A DNA stretch of 32,030 bases from positions 1 to 32,030 of the forward strand of contig CADECM010000076.1 of the NCBI GenBank assembly GCA_902825845.1. Direction: 5' to 3'. Position 1 is the stretch's first letter, and every line of letters starts with the position of its first letter. Position numbers and translations under genes: made by a program. The stretch is from an uncultured beta proteobacterium. Its GTDB lineage: Bacteria; Pseudomonadota; Gammaproteobacteria; Burkholderiales; SG8-41. Positions 1 through 6,225 of this stretch are shown one piece after another. The notes beneath the pieces were generated by a model, which was given only the letters and a program-made list of their open reading frames with translations, had not been told where the DNA came from and searched no databases.

Positions 1-296
1 TCGGCCTTAACTGCCGTTGGCTCTATGCAGCATTGAAGGCCGGTGTCGATCTAGTCCCGGTCATAGCTCAAAAGTCAAGACGCATGGCGGCTGTCTCTCA
101 GAAAGAATGCGTGCTCGTTAACCGACCGTTCGATTTTCTCCAAAGAAAGCGCAGCAGCCCTTCCGATATTGGGAAATAGCGTAAACGACCAAATACGGCC
201 GACGTAAGAAGGCCTTCCATCCCTCCTAAATCTCGGAAGAGCTTTCCACAACAAAGCGCTTCACTGGAGTTTTCGCCTATTCGCTACCGCTCAAAT
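1..296. other. Window edge without a recognisable gene
   Basis: No gene can be assigned. A plus-strand frame is open from the window edge (base 3) to a TAG at 177-179 and reads GLNCRWLYAALKAGVDL at its start. It could be the C-terminal end of a truncated gene, but I recognise no family and 58 codons of open frame are not decisive. The remaining bases up to 296 lie downstream of the minus-strand HNH gene and show no clear hairpin with a T-run. Base composition is lower in GC than the rest of the window. Confidence 0.25.
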
Positions 297-1538
297 TCAA
301 TTCTTCTGTTTGAACTCGCGATACCGTCGATCCAATGCATTCATGTCCGGCATTTCGGAGGGAAGGTCTGGTTGCCTAAGCCGTTTTCCTTCATATCCCC
401 TATATTCAGAGTTCAACAAAGTGGGAGCAAGCTGAACACATCGCAGGGCATCAACCGAGAGCAAGTTTAGGTCGAACAACGTATGAATGTCGGCACGCAG
501 CAATAGGCCATTCGTCACGCGGTAGTTCGGCTCGTCTGCGTGAGGTTGGATATGAGCAGCCTCCAACAAATCCACGACCTTGCATCCCGTGACAGCACAA
601 GTACGACCGTAAGCCGCTAATAATTTCTCTCTGAATTGCGCCTGCCCACGCCGTATTTTTATTGCGCGCTGTTGGACTTCATCGGGTCGGCCCACATCCT
701 CATCTTCGGTTTCGCTACCATCAGTCGTAACGCCAGCAGGTTTAACTCCCCTTACTAACAATGCTTCGCCGGTCGAGTCGTCATACCTGTGCACGTACCA
801 TTTAATGGGGTCGAGGGTCCGAAACTGAACGTGAGAAGATCCCTCGCCCGATTCCTCACGGGAACGTCTGTCACCTTCAGTTAGAATTACCGATACTGGT
901 TTGCCGCGCCTATAGGACAAATTCAGAGCTTCATCGAACGATCGTGCACGCACAGATTGGGTTATTGCCCTTGTCTTACGGGACGGATTGTTAGCTTGGA
1001 TTCCACCTTCAGCTTTTAGGCGAACTGCGAGTTCACGCAAATTCTCGTTAAAGACAATTTGCTGATTAAGAATTTCCAATGTGGAGTGCCAAATACATAG
1101 CGCGAAACCCTCTCGCAGGGAGCCGAATGACCAGTTGTAGCAGAAGTTTGGGTTGGCCTTTACCTCTGTAACAGAATTACCATCGGTTCTTGTCAACCAC
1201 TCGTCCGTTGAAATCCCTACTTGTTGTAAGAGGTCAAAAATTGTTTCCTTCGTTCGTGGGCGCAGATTTTCTAGAGCATCCGTGCCAACATTGGCAGCTC
1301 GTCGAAAAGTGACAATACGACGATCGAAATCTACGGTGTCAGTCAGCCAACCAGCCGCACGCCAAAGATGCGACCATGTGTGAGTCCCACTTATTTCGTT
1401 GGCCCACCACGCGCGGTGTTTGCTCGCGGATAATGGCAGGCGCTTGCCTAAGATTTCCTCTATCTGAGAAAAGGTAAGTTGAGTCGACTCCCCCGGAACC
1501 GCCGCAAGGTGCTCGCTAAGTGCGCTATATTTCGTCAT
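297..1538 (-). CDS. HNH endonuclease-like protein with an N-terminal accessory domain
   Basis: 413-residue protein. The C-terminal part has an HNH_2-type nuclease core: a Cys pair C314 and C319 (CAVTGC), then AAHIQPH (His329), NGLLL (Asn343) and DIHTLFD (His352), the order expected for a beta-beta-alpha-metal nuclease. The first ~80 residues (YSALSEHL, FSQIEEILG, HRAWWANE, VTFRR) resemble the small DUF7662-type domain often joined to restriction-like proteins (recalled, not searched). The middle region, about 190-260, is not recognised. I chose the ATG at 1538 because the N-terminal domain begins there; the frame continues to a GTG at 1595 that only adds a hydrophobic stretch. No good Shine-Dalgarno is seen before either. 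GC content is near 50 percent, unlike genes beyond 2075, suggesting acquisition. A defence role is possible but not shown. Confidence 0.75.
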   Translation of the reverse strand: MTKYSALSEHLAAVPGESTQLTFSQIEEILGKRLPLSASKHRAWWANEISGTHTWSHLWRAAGWLTDTVDFDRRIVTFRRAANVGTDALENLRPRTKETIFDLLQQVGISTDEWLTRTDGNSVTEVKANPNFCYNWSFGSLREGFALCIWHSTLEILNQQIVFNENLRELAVRLKAEGGIQANNPSRKTRAITQSVRARSFDEALNLSYRRGKPVSVILTEGDRRSREESGEGSSHVQFRTLDPIKWYVHRYDDSTGEALLVRGVKPAGVTTDGSETEDEDVGRPDEVQQRAIKIRRGQAQFREKLLAAYGRTCAVTGCKVVDLLEAAHIQPHADEPNYRVTNGLLLRADIHTLFDLNLLSVDALRCVQLAPTLLNSEYRGYEGKRLRQPDLPSEMPDMNALDRRYREFKQKN

Positions 1539-2074
1539 CGCGTGGTAAAAGTTATCGCATAAGAATAGCAGTGGTAATAATAGCCCGGACAGCACCCGTG
1601 GGTATATTTAGCGATCCTAAAATGACCACTGAACTGTTTGATCGCCTACCTGCCCATTGACACGGATCATAGGTCAGGTCCCTCACTATCGTACGGCCGA
1701 CGGGGACAGGTCTAGCATCGTAGCATCGGTTGGTTCACTATATTCTTGAGTCGTTAATCGCGAAGGCGCCAATTCTTTTGCGAGCAGTGTAAGCAATATT
1801 GCTGCCCCGCATTTGGCTTGACGCGAACGGCTGCTCTGGCCGACAACCTGTCGGTGAGCCATCGCCCTGAACGGCAGCCATACTTTCTTACCCGACTTAC
1901 AGGGGCAGGGGGGTGAAGGTCGGTCGAGGGCTGATTGGACACATTCAGGTTTCCCGAGAGCAGTCATACAGTACCTGTCAGATCGAGTCACGATCAGTAC
2001 CTGCCGGCAGCGCACCAAGCCCTTGTTTTCTGGGTGTTCCTCTGTGGCGGACCTGTTGTTTTTGGGTTCAAGGA
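1539..2074. other. Gene-poor low-GC spacer
   Basis: About 540 bp without a convincing gene. Overlapping frames exist on both strands but none has a recognisable domain or ribosome binding site. Visible details: the pair AGGTCAGGTCCCTCAC (from about 1671) and GGGGACAGGTC (from about 1702), which resemble the ends of short transposon-like remnants; two near-copies of CAGTACCTG about 27 bp apart (near 1970 and 1996); and the palindrome CTGCCGGCAG (2001-2010). The GC-poor composition stops close to the 3' end of the MFS gene, so this may be the edge of an acquired segment (inference). Confidence 0.4.
2021..2047. repeat. Three degenerate 9-bp units
   Basis: Just downstream of the MFS gene the plus strand reads CCTTGTTTT, CTGGGTGTT, CCTCTGTGG in register. 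This matches the pattern of the 9-bp units at 3450-3485 on the other side of the MFS gene. Units of this CCTCTGTGG / CCTTGGTGG type occur as short dispersed arrays next to genes in many GC-rich bacteria (from memory). Function unknown. Confidence 0.35.
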
Positions 2075-3289
2075 CTATTCGCCGCGCGTGGTGAGCGCCT
2101 CGCGCCGCAGCAGGTCGGGGAACCAGCGCAGCCACAGGCCGACGATGGCGAGGGTGCCGATGCCGCCGGCGACCACCGCGGGCATCGCGCCCCACCACGC
2201 CGCGGTGATGCCCGATTCGAATTGCCCCAGCTGATTCGAGGTGCCGGTAAACAGCGAGTGCACGGCGCTGACGCGGCCGCGCATCTCATCCGGCGTCTCC
2301 AGTTGTACCAGCGACGTGCGGATCACCACGCTCACCATGTCGGCCATGCCCATGACGGTGAGCGCCAGCAGCGACAGCGGCAGCCACGTCGACAGGCCGA
2401 AGACCACGGTGCAAATGCCGAAGGTTGCCACCGCGGCGAACAGGATTTTGCCGACACCGCGGGTGAGCGGCGAGCGCACCAGATAGAGCGAGGCCAGCAC
2501 CGCGCCCACGGCCGGCGCCGAGCGCAGCAGGCCGAGGCCGAGCGGACCGGTTTGCAGAATGTCGCGCGCGTAAATCGGCAGCAGCGCCACAGCGCCGCCG
2601 AGCAGCGTCGCGAACAGGTCGAGGGTGATGGCGCCCAGGATGATGGGTTTGCCGATGATGTAATGCAGTCCCCCCAGCATGTATTGCAGGCTGGCGGGTT
2701 CGTGGTGATGGCGCGCGCCGGTCGCGGGTATGGCGAGGATGATCGTGCCCGCCAGTGCGAATGCCGCCGCGCCGGTCCAGTACACCGGGCCGGCGCCCCA
2801 CAAATAGACCAGTCCGCCCAGTGCCGGTCCGGCGATGACCGCGGCCTTTTTAACCGCGCCGTGAAAGGCAATGCAGCGCGGCAATAGCACCACGCCGACC
2901 AGCGACGGCAGCAGGGAACGCAGCGCAGGATTCTGAAACGTTTGCGCGGTGCCGGTAAGCACGGCACAGGCGTAGATGAGTTCGCTGCTGATCCAGCCGC
3001 CAAGATTGGCGGCGGCCAGCGCCGCGGCCGCCATGCCTTGCACGATCTGGCACAGCGTGGCGACGCGCCTGCGGTCGTAGCGGTCGGCGCAATGGCCGGC
3101 CGGCAGGGTGAACAACAGTTGCGCGCCGAAATGCGCGAGGCCGACCAGCCCCAGGCTCAGCGCGCTGTTGGTGATTTCGTAGATCTGCCAGCCCACCGCC
3201 AGCACCAGCATCTGATTGGCGAGCGTTGAGGCGATGTCGCCCACCCAAAAGCGCGTGAACGCGGCATGCCGGAGCAGCGACGGTTGCAT
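2075..3289 (-). CDS. MFS transporter, EntS-like exporter family
   Basis: 404-residue polytopic membrane protein of the major facilitator superfamily, the MFS_3/EntS-type group of proton-driven exporters. It begins with FTRFWVGDIAS and continues with repeated hydrophobic helices of about 20 residues. The loop between helices 2 and 3 reads HCADRYDRRR, the usual MFS signature position, and the second-half equivalent is ETPDEMRGRVSA, which is characteristic of EntS-like carriers. The length fits 12 membrane segments. The ATG at 3289 is the family-consistent start, but no Shine-Dalgarno is visible. Substrate cannot be deduced; siderophores or drugs are family possibilities. The gene stands alone, flanked on both sides by 9-bp repeat arrays and preceded 57 bp upstream by an AT-rich repeat in the same orientation. 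Confidence 0.85.
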   Translation of the reverse strand: MQPSLLRHAAFTRFWVGDIASTLANQMLVLAVGWQIYEITNSALSLGLVGLAHFGAQLLFTLPAGHCADRYDRRRVATLCQIVQGMAAAALAAANLGGWISSELIYACAVLTGTAQTFQNPALRSLLPSLVGVVLLPRCIAFHGAVKKAAVIAGPALGGLVYLWGAGPVYWTGAAAFALAGTIILAIPATGARHHHEPASLQYMLGGLHYIIGKPIILGAITLDLFATLLGGAVALLPIYARDILQTGPLGLGLLRSAPAVGAVLASLYLVRSPLTRGVGKILFAAVATFGICTVVFGLSTWLPLSLLALTVMGMADMVSVVIRTSLVQLETPDEMRGRVSAVHSLFTGTSNQLGQFESGITAAWWGAMPAVVAGGIGTLAIVGLWLRWFPDLLRREALTTRGE

Positions 3290-3345
3290 GAATCGTGTTT
3301 AACAGGCGCGCCGGGGATGCCGCAAACCAGAACGGGAGGAATTGT

Positions 3346-3376
3346 GTAAGTATTTGTTTTTAAACAATATTTTTTT
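3346..3376 (-). repeat. AT-rich dispersed repeat, copy a
   Basis: In a GC-rich spacer the minus strand contains TTGTTTAAAAACAAATACTT followed by AC. It is almost identical over about 23 bp to the copy at the leuS/lptE junction (14349-14378) and close to those at 5100, 11386 and 30561. The part TTGTTT-AA-AAACAA is a dyad with a 2-bp centre. It lies 57 bp upstream of the MFS start codon, oriented with that gene. Confidence 0.75.
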
Positions 3377-3449
3377 GTCGTCTGCGGCCGCATGGCGTGG
3401 CGTGCAGCGGTTGTCGGAGCGGGCGCGATAGGCCTGAGCAGTTTGCATC

Positions 3450-3485
3450 TTCAGGTGTTCCCGATGTCCCCGATGACCTTGGTGG
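3450..3485. repeat. Four degenerate 9-bp units
   Basis: Immediately downstream of the C39 peptidase stop codon the plus strand reads TTCAGGTGT, TCCCGATGT, CCCCGATGA, CCTTGGTGG in perfect 9-bp register. The same type of array lies beyond the other end of the MFS gene at 2021-2047. No protein is likely to be encoded here. Confidence 0.45.
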
Positions 3486-3488
3486 CGC

Positions 3489-4469
3489 TCAGTGCGCGCG
3501 CAGCTTGTCGCGGATCGCGTCAAGCGTCGCTTGCGCGCGCGTGGCGAACGGTCCGCCGAGGCTGACCGCATGCTCGGCGGCGGCGCGCGCCTCGCCCCAG
3601 TTGCCGCGGTCGAGCAAGGTTTGCGCGAGGTTGTTGTAGGCGGCTGCGGCGTGCGCATGCTGCAACGTGGCCTGCCGGAACGCGGCTTCCGCTGCCGCCA
3701 GATCGCCCAGCGCATGCGCGGTGTTGCCGCGGCCCATCAGCGCGGTGAGGCTGTCGGGCCAGCGTTTGAGCATGGCGGCGTAGGCGGCCGCGGCCTGCCG
3801 CGTGCGGCCGGTTTTTTCGAGCGCAATGACTGCCGCGGCGTAGCGCGGTTCGGTGGCGGTTGCCGGCACGCGATGCGGCGGCACCGCCACCATCGCCCAG
3901 CGTCCGGCGGCACGCCAGAAATATTCGAACACCGACAGCGGCGTCACCGCGCGTTCGCTGGCGCCCGAATGGCGGATGATGTCGCCGGCGTGCAGATCGA
4001 AGCCGAAAGCCACTGCATAGTGCCACAGCGGCAACAACGCCGCGCCGCGGTTTTCCAGTGTGATCACGGGCGTGCCGGCATTGATTTCCAGCAGCAGGTC
4101 GCCGAGGCTGGGCGCGAGCACATAGGCCACCATGCCGTTGCGGCGCGCGGCGGCGAGCATTTCCAGCTGCAGGCTGCCCTGCCTGCCCGGCAGATAGACT
4201 TGATCGGCGAGCGTGTCGGGCGTGACCGCCGCGCCCGCGCTGTTGAGCGCCATCGCGAGTGCCGCGGGTCCGCAGTGATGCTCGGTCTGCGCGAAGTACG
4301 GCACACGCGCAATTTCGCCGCTGAGCGCCAGTCCGGGCGGCGGCGCGGTAGCCACGGCAACGGTTTGCGGCGCGAGCAGCGTGCAGGCGCCGAGCGGCAT
4401 GCACAACAGCACGCACAAAATGAAAAAGCCCGCCGGGCGGCGGGCCTTCGCGCAGCGCATGGCGGGCAC
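3489..4469 (-). CDS. PA2778-family C39-like cysteine peptidase with TPR region (lipoprotein)
   Basis: 326-residue protein. The N-terminus has a positive n-region (RCAKARR), a hydrophobic stretch and the lipobox LGAC (Cys29), so it is probably an envelope lipoprotein. Residues ~50-190 form a C39-like papain-fold domain: the motif QTEHHCGPAALAMAL with Gln61 and Cys66, and the catalytic His in LWHYAVAFGF (His150). Residues ~205-320 carry tetratricopeptide-like helices (AYAAMLKRWPDS, AAEAAFRQA, AAYNNLAQTLLDRGNWGEA). This architecture and the adjacent small membrane protein are the PA2778/PA2779 pair; the target is unknown. The GTG start overlaps the stop of the upstream gene by one base (TAGTG), implying translational coupling; an ATG at 4460 is an alternative. 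A terminator-like hairpin is embedded in codons 8-16. Confidence 0.85.
   Translation of the reverse strand: MPAMRCAKARRPAGFFILCVLLCMPLGACTLLAPQTVAVATAPPPGLALSGEIARVPYFAQTEHHCGPAALAMALNSAGAAVTPDTLADQVYLPGRQGSLQLEMLAAARRNGMVAYVLAPSLGDLLLEINAGTPVITLENRGAALLPLWHYAVAFGFDLHAGDIIRHSGASERAVTPLSVFEYFWRAAGRWAMVAVPPHRVPATATEPRYAAAVIALEKTGRTRQAAAAYAAMLKRWPDSLTALMGRGNTAHALGDLAAAEAAFRQATLQHAHAAAAYNNLAQTLLDRGNWGEARAAAEHAVSLGGPFATRAQATLDAIRDKLRAH
4423..4445 (-). terminator. Intrinsic-terminator-like hairpin inside the start of the PA2778-like gene
   Basis: On the minus strand the sequence GCCCGCCGCCCGGCGGGC folds as a 7-bp GC stem with a GCCC loop and is followed directly by TTTTTC. This has the form of a rho-independent terminator, yet it lies inside the coding sequence, coding for the positive n-region of the signal peptide (KARRPAGFF). 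It could attenuate transcription between the small PA2779-like gene and the peptidase gene unless ribosomes cover it. Confidence 0.5.
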
Positions 4470-4846
4470 TATTTTTGCGGATAGAACAGCCGCACGATGA
4501 CGTAGGTTACCAGCACCAGCAGCACGGCAACGCCGACCACCCCGACCGCTCCGGATGTCGCGCCCGCGGGCAGTTCGTCAATCTTGCCGGCAAGATGCCG
4601 CACTTCATCATCCGTGAGGGCATCCACGCGCGATTGCGCGGCCTGTGCCGTCAATCCCTGCGCCTGCAATTCCTGCTGTACATCGGCACGAGACATGAAG
4701 TCGAGGATCCTGGCGCGTTCGGTCTGCATCGGCGCAGGCGCTGCCATCTCGTCGGTTCCGATCAGTCCGGCCTGTGCGGTAAACGGCAATCCCGCCAGGC
4801 TGAAAGCGAGTGCGCAACGGATGAAACGGTGAAAAAGCTTTGTCAT
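4469..4846 (-). CDS. PA2779-family small membrane protein
   Basis: 125-residue protein of the PA2779 family, function unknown, which regularly accompanies PA2778-type C39 peptidases. Residues 1-26 form a signal peptide ending AQA. The central part is a charged helical region (RADVQQELQAQGL, AAQSRVDALTDDEVRHLAGKIDELPAG) typical of the family. The C-terminus is a single membrane helix (GVVGVAVLLVLVTYVIVRLF) followed by YPQK. It would sit anchored in the inner membrane with the helical part outside. The ATG at 4846 is preceded by TCCCAGGGAAATCTTC on the coding strand, giving an AGGGA ribosome binding site. It is the first gene of the pair and its stop overlaps the start of the peptidase gene. 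Confidence 0.85.
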   Translation of the reverse strand: MTKLFHRFIRCALAFSLAGLPFTAQAGLIGTDEMAAPAPMQTERARILDFMSRADVQQELQAQGLTAQAAQSRVDALTDDEVRHLAGKIDELPAGATSGAVGVVGVAVLLVLVTYVIVRLFYPQK

Positions 4847-5099
4847 GAAGATTTCCCTGGGAGTTTATGTTGCCGACGCATTGCGCACAGTCTGCGCCGC
4901 CGCCGCTCGTTGTTGCCGCCAATTTATAGCCTTTGTCGGGGGCGAGCGTCAAGCATGGCGCTACGTGCCTGCCGCGTTGCGCGGCATCGGCGGTGTGTCC
5001 GTCGCGCGCTGTGTGCCCATGTGCAGAGGTTACCCAAGCCCGGCGCTGCGGGCGCTGCCGGGTGACGGCGCTGCGCCGTGCATCATTTCAAAAAATCAT

Positions 5100-5126
5100 A
5101 TAAATATCTGTTTTTAAACAATAAAA
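5100..5126 (-). repeat. AT-rich dispersed repeat, copy b
   Basis: The minus strand reads TTTTATTGTTTAAAAACAGA followed by TATTTAT, a variant of the family at 3346 and 14349. It is 254 bp upstream of the PA2779-like start and oriented with it. Confidence 0.7.
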
Positions 5127-5140
5127 TTATGTTTGTGCCC

Positions 5141-5156
5141 GGCAACCCGGGTTGCC
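5141..5156. promoter_or_regulatory. Perfect 16-bp palindrome upstream of the UGSC gene
   Basis: GGCAACCCGGGTTGCC is fully self-complementary and is 86 bp upstream of the UGSC start codon. No T-run follows on either strand, so a terminator is unlikely. A dimeric repressor or activator site is the simplest reading, but no regulator gene is next to it. Confidence 0.4.
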
Positions 5157-5242
5157 ACTGACAGTAACGCCGGTAGACGGCGGGTGATGCGGCGCGGTGC
5201 TCGTGTCAGAATCGACCAACGGCATCAGCGAAAAGGAACGCC

Positions 5243-5797
5243 ATGACACAAACGGTCAGACTTGTCATTCCATCAGCGCCGGCACCCGCTGTGCCGCCGG
5301 CCGCGCACTCTGCGCCGCAACGCGCCGGCGATTCCGGCATACGGCTGGGCGTGCTCGACAACAGCAAGGGCAATGCGGATCACTTGCTGGCGATGATTGT
5401 CGACGGCGTCCAGAAGTCGCTGCCGCTAGCCTCGGTGGTGATGACGCGCAAGCCCTATGTGTCGATGGCCGCGCCGGCGGAAATTCTTGACCAGCTCGCG
5501 CGGGAGGCGGACATCGTCATCAGCGCCATGGCCGACTGAGGCGCGTGCACGTCGTGGAGTGTCCACGACATGTCCGAGTTGGCCAAGCGCGGTCTGGCGG
5601 CCGCGGTGATCTGCTCCGAGCCGTTTCGGACGCTTGGCAGGAATCAGGCGCGCGTGTTCGGTGAGCCGGAGCTACCGTTGTTGATGATCCCGCATCCGCT
5701 GGGCGGATTGTCTCTGGAGCAGGTCGAGGGACGGGCGCTGGTGGCGATACCGCAGGTTGTGGAGTGGATTCAGTGCACGCTGAAGCGGGAGCCTTGA
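5243..5797 (+). CDS. UGSC-family selenoprotein with in-frame UGA (Sec99)
   Basis: Read through the TGA at 5537-5539, this is one 184-residue frame. Around it the protein reads ISAMAD-U-GACTSWSVHDMSEL, matching the UGSC family, known from selenoproteome surveys, in which U-G-S-C or C-G-S-C is followed by TSWSVHD. The second residue of the U-x-x-C pair is Cys102, so a CxxC-like redox site is likely. Upstream LGVLDNSKGNAD and downstream ICSEPF and HPLGGLS are also family landmarks, so neither half alone would be complete. The biochemical role of the family is unknown. The first ~32 residues are a Pro/Ala-rich extension. The ATG has an AAGGA site 5 bp upstream. A SECIS hairpin follows the TGA. 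Reading it as a selenoprotein requires selABC elsewhere in the genome; otherwise it would be a single-codon nonsense mutant. Confidence 0.85.
5537..5539 (+). other. TGA codon predicted to be recoded as selenocysteine
   Basis: TGA in frame at codon 99 of the UGSC gene, at the exact position of the family Sec/Cys residue. Coding potential and family similarity continue in the same frame on both sides, with no frameshift needed. Confidence 0.8.
5551..5569 (+). promoter_or_regulatory. Bacterial SECIS element
   Basis: GTCGTGGA (5551-5558) and TCCACGAC (5562-5569) form a perfect 8-bp stem with the loop GTG. The loop begins with G, 20 nt after the UGA, which agrees with the bacterial SECIS rules (apical loop about 16-37 nt from the UGA, G in one of its first two positions). 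Outside a C-A mismatch the stem can extend with A-T and C-G pairs. It is coding sequence for TSWSVHD at the same time, as is usual for bacterial SECIS elements. Confidence 0.8.
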
Positions 5798-5853
5798 GCC
5801 ATCGGCCATCTGGCCTAATTCACGTGCTTTGCTGTCGAAATCCAAGGATATAA

Positions 5854-5881
5854 CGTAACTTATTGATTTTATTGATATTTA
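5854..5881 (-). repeat. AT-rich dispersed repeat, degenerate copy g
   Basis: In the 183-bp spacer after the UGSC gene the minus strand reads AATATCAATAAAATCAATAA then GTTACG, alignable to the core AATAAAAACAGATACTTAC with several substitutions. It is the weaker kind of family member, and chance similarity in an AT-rich spacer cannot be excluded. Confidence 0.4.
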
Positions 5882-5980
5882 AAGAAGGCCACGTCATTCC
5901 GCCGCAAACTCTGCTAATGCTTGTGGTTTATATCTCGCCACTGACACGCTGCGCACAATCGGTGCTCAGGAGGTGGCGAA

Positions 5981-6211
5981 ATGACCGAAGCATCAATCAT
6001 GCGGCTGGCGATCAGACTTGCTGGCGCAACCTGGCTGCTGATCGTGCTGGCACTGGGGTGGATCGTGGCGAATACCGAGGATGGCCAATCAGGTAATGCG
6101 CCATCAGCGATCACCGCCGATGGTCCGGACCAGTCCCAAGCACCGACAGCACCCGCCAGTCTGGATACGGCAACCGGCCTGCCAGAGGCAAAGCGCGCCG
6201 GCAGTATTTGA
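5981..6211 (+). CDS. Small single-pass membrane or secreted protein, unknown
   Basis: 76 residues. Residues ~8-29 (RLAIRLAGATWLLIVLALGWIV) form one hydrophobic helix after a short N-terminal part with two arginines, so it is either a signal anchor or an uncleaved signal. The rest (about 45 residues) is polar, rich in Ala, Pro, Asp and Gln and probably disordered. The start is well supported by a strong ribosome binding site, AGGAGG, 8 bp upstream of the ATG. It ends 14 bp from the convergent stop of the CoA-transferase gene. I recognise no family. Confidence 0.55.
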   Translation: MTEASIMRLAIRLAGATWLLIVLALGWIVANTEDGQSGNAPSAITADGPDQSQAPTAPASLDTATGLPEAKRAGSI

Positions 6212-6225
6212 CGGTGAACGCGGTT

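Larger units (their letters stand above)
4847..5242. other. Divergent intergenic region between the PA2779-like and UGSC genes
   Basis: 396 bp between two divergent genes. It must hold both promoters, but I see no strong -35/-10 pair for either; TTGCCA (5152-5157) with TAGACG 16 bp further on is a weak candidate for the UGSC gene. It also contains the AT-rich repeat copy b and a perfect 16-bp palindrome, listed separately. AAGGA at 5233-5237 is the ribosome binding site of the UGSC gene. Confidence 0.5.

Noticed and set aside
1686..2198. Minus-strand frame of 170 codons containing CPCKSGKK, similar to a SEC-C metal-binding tail
   Set aside because: Only the short CPCxSGKK part is reminiscent; the following residues do not fit, the frame overlaps the MFS gene end, and no ribosome binding site is seen.
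1913..2887. Long plus-strand frame opposite the MFS gene
   Set aside because: It is rich in Arg, Gln and His as expected for the reverse of a GC-rich gene; the opposite strand encodes a recognisable transporter.
5570..5797. A separate gene starting at the ATG at 5570
   Set aside because: No Shine-Dalgarno precedes it, it lies in the same frame as the part before the TGA, and it begins in the middle of the conserved WSVHDM segment. One recoded gene explains all of this.
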